This document shows, in pieces, positions 6,308-6,889 of a DNA stretch of 6,889 nt; the first letter of the stretch is position 1; each line of letters begins with the position of its first letter. Origin of the DNA: an uncultured Eubacteriales bacterium (GTDB taxonomy: Bacteria; Bacillota; Clostridia; Peptostreptococcales; Anaerovoracaceae); NCBI GenBank assembly GCA_959021945.1, contig CAUEYG010000076.1, forward strand, positions 1-6,889, given 5' to 3'. The position numbers and the translations under genes were made by a program. Below the pieces are notes generated by a model. That model was not told where the DNA came from and did no database searches. It saw only the letters and a program-made list of their open reading frames with translations.

Positions 6308-6889
6308 TTATCTGCCCTTCCACATGGGTTCTCTTTTTTCCAGAAACGCTACGGAGCCTTCGTGGGCATCCTCGCTTGAATTGAGAAGCACCACCAGATC
6401 CGTCAGATAATCCATCTGTTTGTGGAATTCCATATCTCTGCATGCGTACATTCCTTCTCTTCCTAATTTTAGAGCAAGTGGGCTTCTCTTAGCCAGCTGT
6501 CTTGCGAATTGATCCACCTCTTCGTCCAGCTTATCATCTGGTATGACTCTGTTAATGAGGCCGATCCGTTCCGCTTCCTGAGCACTGATCCGGTCTGCCG
6601 AATACATAAGTTCCAGGCTCTTTTTTGTTCCAATCAGTCTTGCGACAGGAGCTGTAATCATCATGCCCCAGATGCCTCTGGTAATCTCGGGGATCCAGAA
6701 AAAACTGGATTCCGTGGCGAAGGTCAGATCCGCTGATACCGCGAATCCCAGTCCTCCTGCAATGGCAAAACCGTGTACTGCAGCAATTGTCGGCTTTCCC
6801 GCGTCCGCGAGTTCTACCAACAAGTCCTTGTAATGATTCAGATGCTGTCTGATCATGATGGCACTGCTTCTCATCTCATCCAGATTGCC
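6308..6889 (-). CDS. Crotonase-family protein lacking the first catalytic Glu, 5' end outside window
   Basis: This is the first gene seen in the operon. The frame is open from the right edge to the TAA at 6308, giving 193 codons; about 60 N-terminal residues are missing by comparison with the family. It is a cytosolic crotonase-fold protein that binds an acyl-CoA. The fragment begins with GNLDEM, the second half of the first oxyanion-hole motif. GFAIAGGLGFAVSAD (40-54 of the fragment) is the second motif; it has Gly at fragment residue 48 (codon 6746-6748) where hydratases have the first catalytic Glu. The other glutamate is kept as Glu68 in IPEITRG. One-glutamate crotonases include isomerases and decarboxylases, so calling it a hydratase would be unsafe. 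The C-terminus LEKREPMWKGR is typical. The synthetase gene starts 16 nt downstream. The true start lies beyond the window; the ATG at 6874 is internal. Confidence 0.9.
   Translation of the reverse strand, partial: GNLDEMRSSAIMIRQHLNHYKDLLVELADAGKPTIAAVHGFAIAGGLGFAVSADLTFATESSFFWIPEITRGIWGMMITAPVARLIGTKKSLELMYSADRISAQEAERIGLINRVIPDDKLDEEVDQFARQLAKRSPLALKLGREGMYACRDMEFHKQMDYLTDLVVLLNSSEDAHEGSVAFLEKREPMWKGR

Noticed and set aside
6308..6874. Complete small crotonase starting at ATG 6874
   Set aside because: The frame continues to the window edge with GNLDE, which is part of the conserved oxyanion-hole region, so the gene is cut by the window, not short.
1..6889. tRNA, rRNA, CRISPR, insertion sequence or attachment site
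   Set aside because: No tandem direct repeats with spacers, transposase-like frames or tRNA-like folds were seen; nearly all bases are accounted for by the seven genes.

Overview
The window is one stretch of a single minus-strand operon. It is read from right to left, with no plus-strand gene that I can support. Seven genes are present, and the first and last run off the window edges. Strong AGGAGG-type ribosome binding sites, two GTG starts, tight packing (gaps of 1 to 34 nt up to the last gene) and a moderate-to-low GC content suggest an anaerobic Bacillota, probably class Clostridia. This is inference from style and gene content; no phylogenetic marker gene is present.

In transcription order the genes are: (1) a crotonase-fold protein, 5' end cut off by the window, that lacks the first catalytic glutamate of true enoyl-CoA hydratases (6308-6889); (2) an alpha-type subunit of an NDP-forming acyl-CoA synthetase, without an ATP-grasp domain (4861-6291); (3) a second crotonase that keeps both catalytic glutamates (4060-4848); (4) a complete FadA/AtoB-type thiolase (2879-4048); (5) an AtuA-family (DUF1446) protein (1480-2844); (6) a separate 105-residue protein matching the C-terminal domain of AtuA (1161-1478); (7) after an 89-nt spacer holding two near-perfect inverted repeats, an iron-type alcohol dehydrogenase whose 3' end lies beyond the left edge (1-1071). 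That last gene is easy to miss because its frame has no stop inside the window.

Together the genes look like a CoA-thioester catabolic or fermentative pathway. The substrate would be carried as a CoA thioester, hydrated or isomerised by the crotonases, and cleaved by the thiolase. The NDP-forming synthetase could either activate the acid or recover ATP from the acyl-CoA product. The alcohol dehydrogenase would handle an alcohol/aldehyde or hydroxy-acid step and redox balance. The AtuA pair is the unexplained part. AtuA is named from the Pseudomonas acyclic terpene (citronellol/geraniol) operon but to my knowledge has no firmly assigned reaction, and here it appears without the carboxylase and acyl-CoA dehydrogenase genes of that operon, at least inside this window. 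The substrate cannot be read from the sequence.
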